This document shows, piece by piece, positions 1 to 6,897 of a stretch of DNA of 9,518 nucleotides. The position numbers were made by a program, and so were the translations under genes. How positions within the stretch are numbered: position 1 is the first letter of the stretch; each line of letters begins with the position of its first letter. Under the pieces are notes generated by a model, which did not search any database, had not been told where the DNA came from, and was given only the letters and a program-made list of their open reading frames with translations. The DNA is from an uncultured Clostridium sp. (GTDB lineage Bacteria; Bacillota; Clostridia; TANB77; CAG-508). Where the stretch lies: positions 1-9,518 of the forward strand of contig CAMCHB010000038.1 of assembly GCA_945874585.1 (NCBI GenBank). Reading direction: 5' to 3'.

Positions 1-351
1 TTATTACAAGAAAAAAAGACACTTGTTTGTGACAAGTGCAATCGAAGTTATGAGGATTTTATGGAATCAGGTAAATTTGGATGTGATCATTGCTATGAAG
101 TATTTGAAAAACAAATCAGTTCTTTACTTAAAAGATTGCAGGGAGATAATCAATATAGCGGAAAAGTAATTCAATCACAGAAGAAAAATACAGTTTCTCC
201 CAAAGAACAGGAAAAATCAGAGGGGAATGAAGAAAAAATTAGAACACTAAAACTTAAAATCAAAGAATGCATTCGCTTGGAAAAATATGAAGAAGCAGCA
301 AAAATAAGAGATGAAATTAAAGACTTAGAAAAGCTGGAAAAGGGGGAATAA
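1..351 (+). CDS. mcsA: McsA, zinc-binding activator of arginine kinase McsB (5'-truncated by window edge)
   Basis: The reading frame is open from base 1, so the gene starts outside the window. An ATG at 61 exists but would discard a zinc-ligand pair, so I treat it as internal. 116 codons are visible. Two CxxC pairs stand at visible residues 10/13 (CDKC) and 28/31 (CDHC), as in the zinc-binding half of McsA; any earlier cysteine pair would lie off the edge. A charged linker follows, then a C-terminal UVR-type helical motif (LEKYEEAAKIRDEIKDLEK), the same kind of motif as in the middle domain of ClpC. In the known family, McsA binds and stimulates McsB and helps deliver clients to ClpC. The stop lies 3 bases before the mcsB start, so the genes are co-transcribed. 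In relatives the repressor gene ctsR lies directly upstream and controls this operon; that region is not visible here. Family assignment is firm because motif and neighbours agree. Confidence 0.95.
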   Translation, partial: LLQEKKTLVCDKCNRSYEDFMESGKFGCDHCYEVFEKQISSLLKRLQGDNQYSGKVIQSQKKNTVSPKEQEKSEGNEEKIRTLKLKIKECIRLEKYEEAAKIRDEIKDLEKLEKGE

Positions 352-354
352 ATC

Positions 355-1368
355 GTGAATTGGTATCTACAAAATGGAAAAGATTCAGATGTGGTTATTT
401 CTAGCCGTATTCGTCTGGCAAGAAATCAAAAAAATACAGCTTTTGTAAATTCAGCAAAAAAATCTGAACTACTACAACGCTTGGAAAAATTGGAAACTGT
501 TGCAAAACAATTAGGCTATGGACTGAAAATGAAACGATTACGTGACATGAGTGAACTAGATAAAATGTGCTTGGTTGAAAAACACATGATTAGCCCAGAT
601 TTTGCGAGAAATGGTGTTGATATTGGTGCAATTCTAATAAATGAGGCAGAAAATATATGCATTATGATTCATGAAGAAGATCACATACGCATACAAACTT
701 TTGCATCTGGCTTGGATTTGGAACATGCATTAGAACTTTCAAAAGAATTAGAGACAGCCATCGGAGAAATTTTTCCTTATGCGTTTCATGAACAATTTGG
801 TTATTTAACAGCTTGCCCAACCAATGTAGGAACTGGATTAAAAGCTTCTGTTATGGTGCATTTGCCAGGCTTAACTCAGACGGGAAATGTAAGTAAAATT
901 CTAGAAATCATGAGAGGTTTTGGACTAAATATTCGTGGTGTATATGGGGAAAGAAGTGATACCAGAGGTGATGTATATCAAATTTCAAATTTGCAGACCA
1001 TTGGTATAACGGAAAAAGAAATTGTGAACCGTTTGCAAATGATGATGGAAAAATTGATTGAGCAGGAACGTTTAGCTCGAAGAATTCTAGCTCGAAACTC
1101 TGTTTATTTGGAAGACAAAGTTTATCGTGCCTATGGTATTTTGAGTAATTGTAGGAAATTATCCTTAGAAGAATGTGAAAATTACATTTCTTGTGTTAAA
1201 TTAGGAACGGATTTAGGAATCCTAAAAGAATTAAATGATTTAAAAATTAAAAAACTGGATTTATATACCAAACCAGCCCATTTACAGAAACTAGCAAATC
1301 ATGCGTTAGAAGAAAATGAAAGAGAGATCGAAAGGGCTAAAATGGTTCAGAAAATTATACAGGAATAA
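355..1368 (+). CDS. mcsB: McsB, protein-arginine kinase
   Basis: This phosphagen-kinase-fold enzyme transfers phosphate from ATP to arginine side chains of proteins, marking them for ClpC-ClpP degradation and inactivating the repressor CtsR. At 337 residues it is slightly shorter than the Bacillus enzyme (about 363). Visible motifs are SSRIRLARN (16-24, nucleotide-binding arginines), HEEDHIRIQ (106-114), CPTNVGTG (154-161, with the conserved Cys154) and RGVYGE (194-199, with the glutamate that matches the catalytic Glu of homologues). Near the C-terminus REIERA (323-328) sits where homologues carry the phospho-arginine-sensing RDxxRA motif. The first residue of the NEED box is His rather than the usual Asn. 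The start is GTG, 8 bases after AGGGGG at 341-346, and no better start is nearby. The gene follows mcsA by 3 bases, and its stop overlaps the clpC ribosome binding site. Confidence 0.97.
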   Translation: MNWYLQNGKDSDVVISSRIRLARNQKNTAFVNSAKKSELLQRLEKLETVAKQLGYGLKMKRLRDMSELDKMCLVEKHMISPDFARNGVDIGAILINEAENICIMIHEEDHIRIQTFASGLDLEHALELSKELETAIGEIFPYAFHEQFGYLTACPTNVGTGLKASVMVHLPGLTQTGNVSKILEIMRGFGLNIRGVYGERSDTRGDVYQISNLQTIGITEKEIVNRLQMMMEKLIEQERLARRILARNSVYLEDKVYRAYGILSNCRKLSLEECENYISCVKLGTDLGILKELNDLKIKKLDLYTKPAHLQKLANHALEENEREIERAKMVQKIIQE

Positions 1369-1380
1369 GGAGGGAGCATT

Positions 1381-3840
1381 ATGTTATATCGATTTACCAA
1401 TAGTGCCAATGTGGCAATAGAAATAGCAAACGAACTAGCAGTTGAGTTAGGCCATAATTACGTGGGAACAGAACATATTTTGTATGGACTTGCGAAATCG
1501 GAAAATGGAATTGCTAGTCAGGTTTTAGCAAATCAAAATATTTTGGCAGATACGATAGAGAAAAAAATTATTGAATTAGTAGGAAAGCAAGAAAACGATC
1601 AATTTGCAGGGACAGTTGGTTTAACGCCACGTAGTAAAAGAGTTTTGGAAAGAGCTTTTGCAGAGGCTAGAAAATTAGGCTCCAATGAGATTGGAACAGA
1701 GCATCTATTAATTGGCATTATGAAAGAGGCAGATAGTATTGCTGTTCGTATTTTATTAGATTTGAATATGGATCCGCAAAAGCTTTATAATGAAATGATT
1801 GGAATTATCAATCATTTTGAAGAAAATGATACGGATACTTATAGTAGCAGAGGAGAGATAAGAGATAGTTTTAATCAAACGCCAACCTTAAATCAATTTG
1901 GTACAGATTTGACTAGAACAGCTCGAGAAGGAAAATTGGACCCTGTAATTGGAAGAAAAAATGAGACCGAGAGAGTGATTCAAATTTTGTCTAGAAGAAC
2001 CAAAAACAATCCTTGTTTAATTGGTGAACCAGGAGTTGGAAAAACAGCTGTTGTGGAAGGGTTGGCTGAAAAGATTGTCAAAGGTGATGTACCAGAATTG
2101 TTGAAGGACAAAAGAGTGGTAAGTGTTGATATTTCATCCATGGTGGCTGGTGCAAAATACCGTGGAGATTTTGAAGAACGAATTAAAAAATCTTTAAATG
2201 AAGTCAAAAAAGCAAAGGATGTTATTTTATTTATTGACGAAATTCATACCATTGTAGGAGCTGGATCAGCGGAAGGAGCTATTGATGCAGCCAATATCTT
2301 AAAACCATTATTAGCTAGAGGCGAGATTCAAGTAATAGGTGCTACTACTTTAAACGAATATCGAAAATATATCGAAAAAGATGCTGCTTTAGAAAGAAGA
2401 TTCCAACCTATTACAGTGGAAGAGCCTTCAAAAGAAGATGCTATTTTGATTTTAAAAGGAATTCGTGATAAATACGAAGCACATCACAATGTAAAAATTA
2501 CAGATGAAGCGATTGAATCAGCTGTTCAATTATCACAGCGCTATTTAAATGACAGATTTTTACCAGATAAAGCGATTGATGTGATTGATGAAGCTTCTTC
2601 CAAAGCACGTTTAACCACTTATGTGGAACCAGATAAAATAAAGAAAATGGAAGAAGAAGTGAAAGAATTAGAAAACCAAAAAGAAGAAGCAATTGACAAG
2701 CAAAAATTTGAAGAAGCAGCAGCAATCCGTGACCAAGAACATGAGCTAAAAGAAAAACTAGAAAAGGAAAAACAAAAATGGAGAAATCGCAATGCCAAAA
2801 AGATTATTGAGATTAAGGAAGAAGATGTGGCTAAAGTTATATCAAATTGGACGGGTATTCCAACGACTAAAATTACGGAAAGTGAAAATGAACGTTTAAG
2901 AAAATTGGAAAGTATTTTACACGAAAGAGTCGTGGGACAGGAAGAAGCGGTTACGGCAGTAGCACAGGCTATTCGTAGAAGTAGGGTCGGACTAAAGAAT
3001 CCGAAAAAACCAGTTGGTTCTTTCTTACTTCTTGGACCAACAGGCGTAGGAAAAACGGAATTGTCAAAAGCTTTGGCAGAGGCTTTATTTGGCAGCGAAG
3101 ATGCCATGATTCGTGTGGATATGTCAGAATTTATGGAAAGTCATGCCGTATCTAAAATGATTGGCTCACCTCCTGGATATGTTGGTTATGATGAAGGTGG
3201 TGGCTTGACTGAAAAGGTAAGACGAAAACCTTATTCTGTTTTGTTGTTTGATGAAATTGAAAAGGCTCATCCAGACATTATGAATATCTTATTACAAATA
3301 TTAGATGATGGACGTTTGACAGATGCTACAGGCAGAACGGTTGATTTTAAAAATTGTGTAATTATTATGACTTCGAATATTGGTGCTCGTTTCATTGCAG
3401 AAAACAAAACTTTAGGATTTCAAGTAAAAGGAAATCAAGCAGAGGAAGAAAAGGCAAAGTATGAGGCTATCAAAAAAGAAGTTATGCAGGAATTAAAAAA
3501 ACAATTTCGACCAGAATTTTTAAATCGTATTGATGAGACAATTGTATTCCATAAATTAACAGATTTGGATATTGAAAAAATTATTGATATGATGTTACAA
3601 GAAGTGCAAGAAAGATTACAAGAAAAGAAAATAACATTAACAGTGGAACCATCTGCTAAAAAATTGATTGCACAAAAAGGAACGGATACTAATTATGGAG
3701 CAAGACCGTTGCGTAGAGCAATTCAGACCATATTGGAAAATCCATTGGCAGAAGCTATGCTAGATGGTACCTTGCAAACAGGAACAAAGGCAAAAGCAAT
3801 TGCAGAAGAGGGAAAAATAAAAATTGAAAAGAATAATTAA
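1381..3840 (+). CDS. clpC: ClpC, AAA+ unfoldase of the ClpCP protease
   Basis: This is a full-length class 1 Hsp100 ATPase of 819 residues (about 810 is usual). It unfolds phospho-arginine-marked or adaptor-delivered proteins and threads them into ClpP in the cytoplasm. Domains in order: a Clp N-terminal double repeat (about 1-145, with repeated GTEH segments at 29-32 and 105-108); AAA+ D1 with Walker A GEPGVGKT (215-222) and Walker B ending in Asp286-Glu287; a middle coiled coil with a UVR motif (about 425-465, KFEEAAAIRDQ); the NWTGIP segment (489-494); AAA+ D2 with Walker A GPTGVGKT (552-559) and Walker B LLFDEIEKAH (621-630); an LGF tripeptide (678-680) in the position of the ClpP-docking loop; and a C-terminal D2-small domain. 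All ATPase motifs look intact. The ATG lies 6 bases after AAGGAGGG (1367-1374), which overlaps the mcsB stop. It is the last gene of the mcsA-mcsB-clpC unit and is followed by a hairpin terminator. Confidence 0.98.
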   Translation: MLYRFTNSANVAIEIANELAVELGHNYVGTEHILYGLAKSENGIASQVLANQNILADTIEKKIIELVGKQENDQFAGTVGLTPRSKRVLERAFAEARKLGSNEIGTEHLLIGIMKEADSIAVRILLDLNMDPQKLYNEMIGIINHFEENDTDTYSSRGEIRDSFNQTPTLNQFGTDLTRTAREGKLDPVIGRKNETERVIQILSRRTKNNPCLIGEPGVGKTAVVEGLAEKIVKGDVPELLKDKRVVSVDISSMVAGAKYRGDFEERIKKSLNEVKKAKDVILFIDEIHTIVGAGSAEGAIDAANILKPLLARGEIQVIGATTLNEYRKYIEKDAALERRFQPITVEEPSKEDAILILKGIRDKYEAHHNVKITDEAIESAVQLSQRYLNDRFLPDKAIDVIDEASSKARLTTYVEPDKIKKMEEEVKELENQKEEAIDKQKFEEAAAIRDQEHELKEKLEKEKQKWRNRNAKKIIEIKEEDVAKVISNWTGIPTTKITESENERLRKLESILHERVVGQEEAVTAVAQAIRRSRVGLKNPKKPVGSFLLLGPTGVGKTELSKALAEALFGSEDAMIRVDMSEFMESHAVSKMIGSPPGYVGYDEGGGLTEKVRRKPYSVLLFDEIEKAHPDIMNILLQILDDGRLTDATGRTVDFKNCVIIMTSNIGARFIAENKTLGFQVKGNQAEEEKAKYEAIKKEVMQELKKQFRPEFLNRIDETIVFHKLTDLDIEKIIDMMLQEVQERLQEKKITLTVEPSAKKLIAQKGTDTNYGARPLRRAIQTILENPLAEAMLDGTLQTGTKAKAIAEEGKIKIEKNN

Positions 3841-3886
3841 ATATTTATTTTGTACAATCACTAATAAAGTACATAAATTGATATTT

Positions 3887-3925
3887 AAGGGCTATTAGCA
3901 AGTTAATTTGTTAGTGGGCCTTTTT
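3887..3925 (+). terminator. Likely intrinsic terminator after clpC
   Basis: The arm at 3887-3901 pairs with 3908-3922 around a 6-base loop (GTTAAT). That gives 14 pairs, three of them G-U, plus one G-G mismatch at 3891/3918. A run of five T follows the GGGCC at 3916-3920. It lies 46 bases after the clpC stop and upstream of the proposed pyrH promoter, so it should separate the heat-shock unit from the housekeeping cluster. The T-run is short and breaks into AAAT, so some read-through is possible. The 3' arm also has a second complementary partner upstream at 3859-3867. Confidence 0.7.
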
Positions 3926-3955
3926 AAATATTCTTAAGAATTTTTGAAAAAGATA

Positions 3956-3985
3956 TTCCCAAAACGCAAGTTTATGTGATAGAAT
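3956..3985 (+). promoter_or_regulatory. Likely extended -10 promoter for the pyrH cluster
   Basis: A -10 hexamer TAGAAT at 3980-3985 is preceded by TG at 3977-3978 with the correct one-base gap, giving an extended -10 element. A weak -35 candidate TTCCCA (3956-3961, 4 of 6 consensus) lies 18 bases upstream. Transcription would begin near 3992, leaving a leader of about 29 bases that contains the ribosome binding site AAGGAG (4005-4010). It lies just after the clpC terminator, which fits an independent housekeeping transcript. The call rests on sequence match only. Confidence 0.5.
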
Positions 3986-4020
3986 ATTACACAATATAGA
4001 AAATAAGGAGCGTGTTATAG

Positions 4021-4731
4021 ATGCAGGGAGAAATTGCCTATAAAAGAATTTTGCTAAAGTTAAGTGGTGAAGCCTTAGCAGGTGGAAAAAAAAGTGGTAT
4101 TGATGCAGAAGTATTAGGAAAAATCTGTGATCAAGTAAGAGTCATTCACGATATGGGAGTAGAAGTTAGTATCGTTGTTGGAGGAGGAAATTTTTGGAGA
4201 GGCAATTTTAGCGATGAAATCGAAAGAACGACATCTGATTATATGGGAATGTTAGCAACGGCTATCAATTCTTTAGCAATCCAATCTGCATTGGAAGCAA
4301 GAGGAATCGATACAAGGGTGCAAACAGCAATTGATATGAAGGAAATTGCAGAGCCATTCATCAAAAGAAAAGCAATGCAACATTTATCAAAGGGAAGAGT
4401 TGTTATCTTTGGATGTGGGACAGGCAATCCGTTTTTTTCAACAGATACAACAGCAGCCCTAAGAGCAGCTGAGACGGAGGCAGATGTTATTTTGTTTGCT
4501 AAAACAATTGATGCTATCTATTCAGATGATCCAAAGAAAAATAAAGATGCTGTGAAATACGATGAGATTTCTTATATGGAAATTTTAAATCATAAATTGA
4601 AAATCATTGATTCAACAGCAACATCATTGTGCATGGATAATAAAATTCCGTTTGTTATCTTTGGCATGAGTCGACCAGAGAATATTGTTGATATTATTCA
4701 AGGTAAAAAAATAGGAACAATTGTAAAATAA
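4021..4731 (+). CDS. pyrH: UMP kinase PyrH
   Basis: UMP kinase phosphorylates UMP to UDP with ATP, a step of pyrimidine nucleotide synthesis. It is of the amino-acid-kinase fold, unrelated to eukaryotic UMP/CMP kinases. The length of 236 residues is typical. Visible motifs are KLSGEAL (13-19, phosphate-binding lysine and glycine), VVGGGNFWRG (52-61), DYMGMLAT (73-80), GTGNPFFSTDTTA (133-145, nucleotide binding) and the segment around IDSTATSLCMDN (196-207). The family forms hexamers, usually activated by GTP and inhibited by UTP; that control is not visible in DNA. The ATG follows AAGGAG with 10 bases between. In many genomes rpsB and tsf precede pyrH; here clpC and a terminator do. The frr start codon lies 20 bases after the pyrH stop, so the two are very likely co-transcribed. 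Confidence 0.97.
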   Translation: MQGEIAYKRILLKLSGEALAGGKKSGIDAEVLGKICDQVRVIHDMGVEVSIVVGGGNFWRGNFSDEIERTTSDYMGMLATAINSLAIQSALEARGIDTRVQTAIDMKEIAEPFIKRKAMQHLSKGRVVIFGCGTGNPFFSTDTTAALRAAETEADVILFAKTIDAIYSDDPKKNKDAVKYDEISYMEILNHKLKIIDSTATSLCMDNKIPFVIFGMSRPENIVDIIQGKKIGTIVK

Positions 4732-4738
4732 AGAAAGT

Positions 4739-4743
4739 GGAGG
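4739..4743 (+). promoter_or_regulatory. Ribosome binding site that sets the frr start
   Basis: GGAGG lies 8 bases before the ATG at 4752. An in-frame GTG at 4737 would place this site inside the coding region and has no good binding site of its own. The ATG is therefore the preferred start. Confidence 0.8.
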
Positions 4744-4751
4744 ATTCAAAT

Positions 4752-5300
4752 ATGGATTATAAGCATTTAGAAGAAAAGATGAATAAAACGATTAGTGTTT
4801 TAGAAGAAAACCTAGCAGAGGTTAGAGCTGGTAGAGCAAACCCAGCTATATTAAATAAAATTAAGGTAGACTACTATGGTGTGGCAACACCAATTAACCA
4901 AGTAGCTGGAATTTCAGTTCCAGAAGCTCGACTAATTGTAATTCAACCATGGGATGCTAGCCTACTAAAAGAAATTGAAAAAGAAATTTTAAAAGCAGAT
5001 ATTGGAATCAATCCAAACAATGATGGTACTGTAATTCGTTTAGCATTCCCAGAATTAACAGAGGAAAGAAGAAAAGAATTGGTTAAAAGCATTAAGAAAA
5101 TTGCTGAAGAGTCAAAGGTATCTGTTCGTGCTATACGTCGAGAGGGTATGGATGAATTTAAGAAAAAACAAAAAGATTCTGAGATTACAGAGGATGATTT
5201 GAAAAAAGCAGAATCTGATATCCAAACAATGACAGATAAAAAGATTGCTAAAATTGATGAAATTTTAGCCAATAAAGAAAAAGAAATTATGTCTGTTTAA
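4752..5300 (+). CDS. frr: Ribosome recycling factor
   Basis: RRF splits post-termination ribosomes into subunits together with EF-G and IF3. From the chosen ATG the protein has 182 residues, close to the family norm of about 185; starting at GTG 4737 would add five residues (MEDSN) with no counterpart I recognise. Visible features are the helical N-terminus with RAGRANP (25-31), the small beta domain around VDYYGVATPINQVA (39-52) and IQPWD (64-68), GINPNNDG (85-92), and the long C-terminal helix region starting at LTEERRKEL (102-110), rich in Lys and Glu. Nothing looks missing. It sits between pyrH and uppS in the standard order. The 44-base gap before uppS has a five-pair hairpin (ACAAT/ATTGT) without a T-run, so I see no terminator there. 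Confidence 0.97.
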   Translation: MDYKHLEEKMNKTISVLEENLAEVRAGRANPAILNKIKVDYYGVATPINQVAGISVPEARLIVIQPWDASLLKEIEKEILKADIGINPNNDGTVIRLAFPELTEERRKELVKSIKKIAEESKVSVRAIRREGMDEFKKKQKDSEITEDDLKKAESDIQTMTDKKIAKIDEILANKEKEIMSV

Positions 5301-5333
5301 AAAATAAAAAAGACAATCCTGTATTGTTAGAAT

Positions 5334-5338
5334 GGAGG
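5334..5338 (+). promoter_or_regulatory. Ribosome binding site that sets the uppS start
   Basis: GGAGG lies 6 bases before GTG at 5345. A TTG at 5342 would be only 3 bases away, and the TTG at 5324 lies upstream of this site. GTG 5345 is the best start. Confidence 0.7.
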
Positions 5339-5344
5339 CTTTTG

Positions 5345-6067
5345 GTGGAAGCAAAGGAAATTGATTATAAGCATTTACCACAACATATTGCCATTATTAT
5401 GGATGGTAATCGTCGATGGGCAAGAGAAAAAAATTTAGATACAAAATTGGGACATAAAAATGGAGCAGATAATTTGGATCAGCTGGTTCATTTTGCTAAT
5501 GACATTGGATTAAAGTATATGACAGTTTATGCTTTTTCAACAGAAAATTGGAAAAGAACCAAGGAAGAAGTAGGAGCTTTGATGATTTTATTGGGCAACT
5601 ATTTAGATTATTTTAGTCATAAAGCTGGTTCAGAAAACATAAAAATAAATGTATTAGGTGATATTTCCAGAATAGATGTGAAATTGCAGAAAAAAATAAA
5701 AGATACTATTGAAAAAACAAAAGATAATACAGGGCTGGTATTGAATGTCGCCTTTAATTATGGTGGACGCGATGAAATCGTCCATGCTGTTCGAAAATTG
5801 GCTCAAGATGTAAAAGAGCACAAGTTGGAAACAGAACAAATTACAGAAGAAATGATAGGTTCTAATTTATATACAGGTGGCCAACCAGACCCAGATTTGC
5901 TAATTCGAACAGGTGGCGAATTGCGTTTGAGTAATTTCTTAACATGGCAGTCTGTTTATACAGAATTTTATTTTTCAGATAAGTATTGGCCAGATTTTAA
6001 ACAGGATGATTTGTTGGAAGCTATTTATGAATTTCAGCAAAGACACAGAAGGTTTGGCGCAAACTAA
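5345..6067 (+). CDS. uppS: Undecaprenyl diphosphate synthase (cis-prenyltransferase)
   Basis: The enzyme adds isopentenyl units in cis to farnesyl diphosphate to make C55 undecaprenyl diphosphate, the lipid carrier for peptidoglycan and other envelope sugars. From GTG 5345 it has 240 residues, normal for the family. Visible motifs are HIAIIMDGNRRWA (14-26, with the essential Asp20), GHKNGADNL (36-44), YAFSTENWKR (62-71), LNVAFNYGGRDEI (133-145) and RTGGELRLSNFL (188-199, diphosphate-binding arginines), followed by Glu207 in the metal-binding region and a C-terminal RRFG (235-238). It overlaps nothing and lies 18 bases before cdsA. Its isoprenoid precursors would normally come from the MEP or mevalonate pathway, for which no gene is seen in this window. 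The start could also be TTG 5324 or 5342, which matters only for the first few residues. Confidence 0.96.
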   Translation: MEAKEIDYKHLPQHIAIIMDGNRRWAREKNLDTKLGHKNGADNLDQLVHFANDIGLKYMTVYAFSTENWKRTKEEVGALMILLGNYLDYFSHKAGSENIKINVLGDISRIDVKLQKKIKDTIEKTKDNTGLVLNVAFNYGGRDEIVHAVRKLAQDVKEHKLETEQITEEMIGSNLYTGGQPDPDLLIRTGGELRLSNFLTWQSVYTEFYFSDKYWPDFKQDDLLEAIYEFQQRHRRFGAN

Positions 6068-6085
6068 AATTGGAGGGAATTTATT

Positions 6086-6880
6086 TTGAATATTAAGAGA
6101 TGGACATCAGCACTTTTAGGGTTTCCTCTAATTGCGGCTGTGTTAATATTTGGAAATCGTGTTGTAGTGGACATTGCACTTGCTGTGTTTGCCTTTATTG
6201 CGTTAAATGAATATTTTAATTGTATTAAGGAAAAGGCAAATCCGATTTACGAGGTGGGATACGCTTCTACTATTTTGATTGCATTAGCTCATGTTATCAA
6301 ACCAGAAATTTGGATTATGATTATTCCTATTATTTTATTAGCATTGTTTTTAAAGGTCATTTTAACCAAAATGGAGGTAACAATTCATGATGTTGCTTAT
6401 ACGTTGTTCGGTATGCTTTATATTGTTGGACTTATGATGTTTGTTTCAATTGTAAATGGATGTGAACATGGAAAGGTTTTAATTTGGTATGTATTTTTCG
6501 CTTCTTGGGGAACAGACATATTTGCTTATTTAACAGGCAAATTTATGGGAAAGCATAAATTTACAGAAATTAGTCCTAAAAAGAGTATAGAAGGATGTAT
6601 TGGTGGAATACTAGGTGCGATTGTTTTAATGCTTATATATACGGTATTTATCAACCAGTATTTTGATATGCATATTTCATATGGCTACATTGTTGTTATT
6701 TCAATTATCTTAAGTATTGTGGGACAAATTGGAGATCTATCTGCATCAACCATCAAAAGATTTGGAGGAATTAAAGATTTTAGTAATTTGATTCCAGGTC
6801 ATGGAGGTATTTTAGATCGAATGGACAGTGTCATTTTTGTAGCACCTTTTGTTTATTTATTTTTAGTGATTTTGGTTTAA
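6086..6880 (+). CDS. cdsA: Phosphatidate cytidylyltransferase (CDP-diglyceride synthase)
   Basis: CdsA makes CDP-diacylglycerol from phosphatidic acid and CTP at the inner membrane, the branch point for phospholipid synthesis. The 264-residue protein is strongly hydrophobic, with about eight or nine membrane segments (roughly 8-22, 27-40, 58-70, 74-92, 105-123, 131-148, 171-188, 199-215, 249-264). The family signature is clear near the C-terminus: SASTIKRFGGIKDF (219-232) followed by PGHGGILDRMD (237-247). SPKKSIEG (163-170) is another conserved segment. The start is TTG 6086, 8 bases after GGAGGG (6072-6077); no ATG is near. It follows uppS by 18 bases and precedes rseP by 17. The dxr gene often found directly after it is not present. 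Confidence 0.95.
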   Translation: MNIKRWTSALLGFPLIAAVLIFGNRVVVDIALAVFAFIALNEYFNCIKEKANPIYEVGYASTILIALAHVIKPEIWIMIIPIILLALFLKVILTKMEVTIHDVAYTLFGMLYIVGLMMFVSIVNGCEHGKVLIWYVFFASWGTDIFAYLTGKFMGKHKFTEISPKKSIEGCIGGILGAIVLMLIYTVFINQYFDMHISYGYIVVISIILSIVGQIGDLSASTIKRFGGIKDFSNLIPGHGGILDRMDSVIFVAPFVYLFLVILV

Positions 6881-6897
6881 TCAGACGGAGGTAAAAT

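Noticed and set aside
1980..3107. Long - strand reading frames opposite clpC (about 75-162 codons)
   Set aside because: They lie fully inside clpC, have low-complexity Ser/Phe/Leu-rich translations typical of the complement of Glu/Lys-rich coils, and show no ribosome binding sites.
4943..5272. A 109-codon - strand frame opposite frr
   Set aside because: It is a shadow of the frr coding sequence with Ser/Phe-rich composition and no upstream signals.
5313..5327. Small hairpin ACAAT-CCTGT-ATTGT between frr and uppS
   Set aside because: Only five pairs, no T-run, and within a tightly spaced gene cluster; not supported as a terminator.
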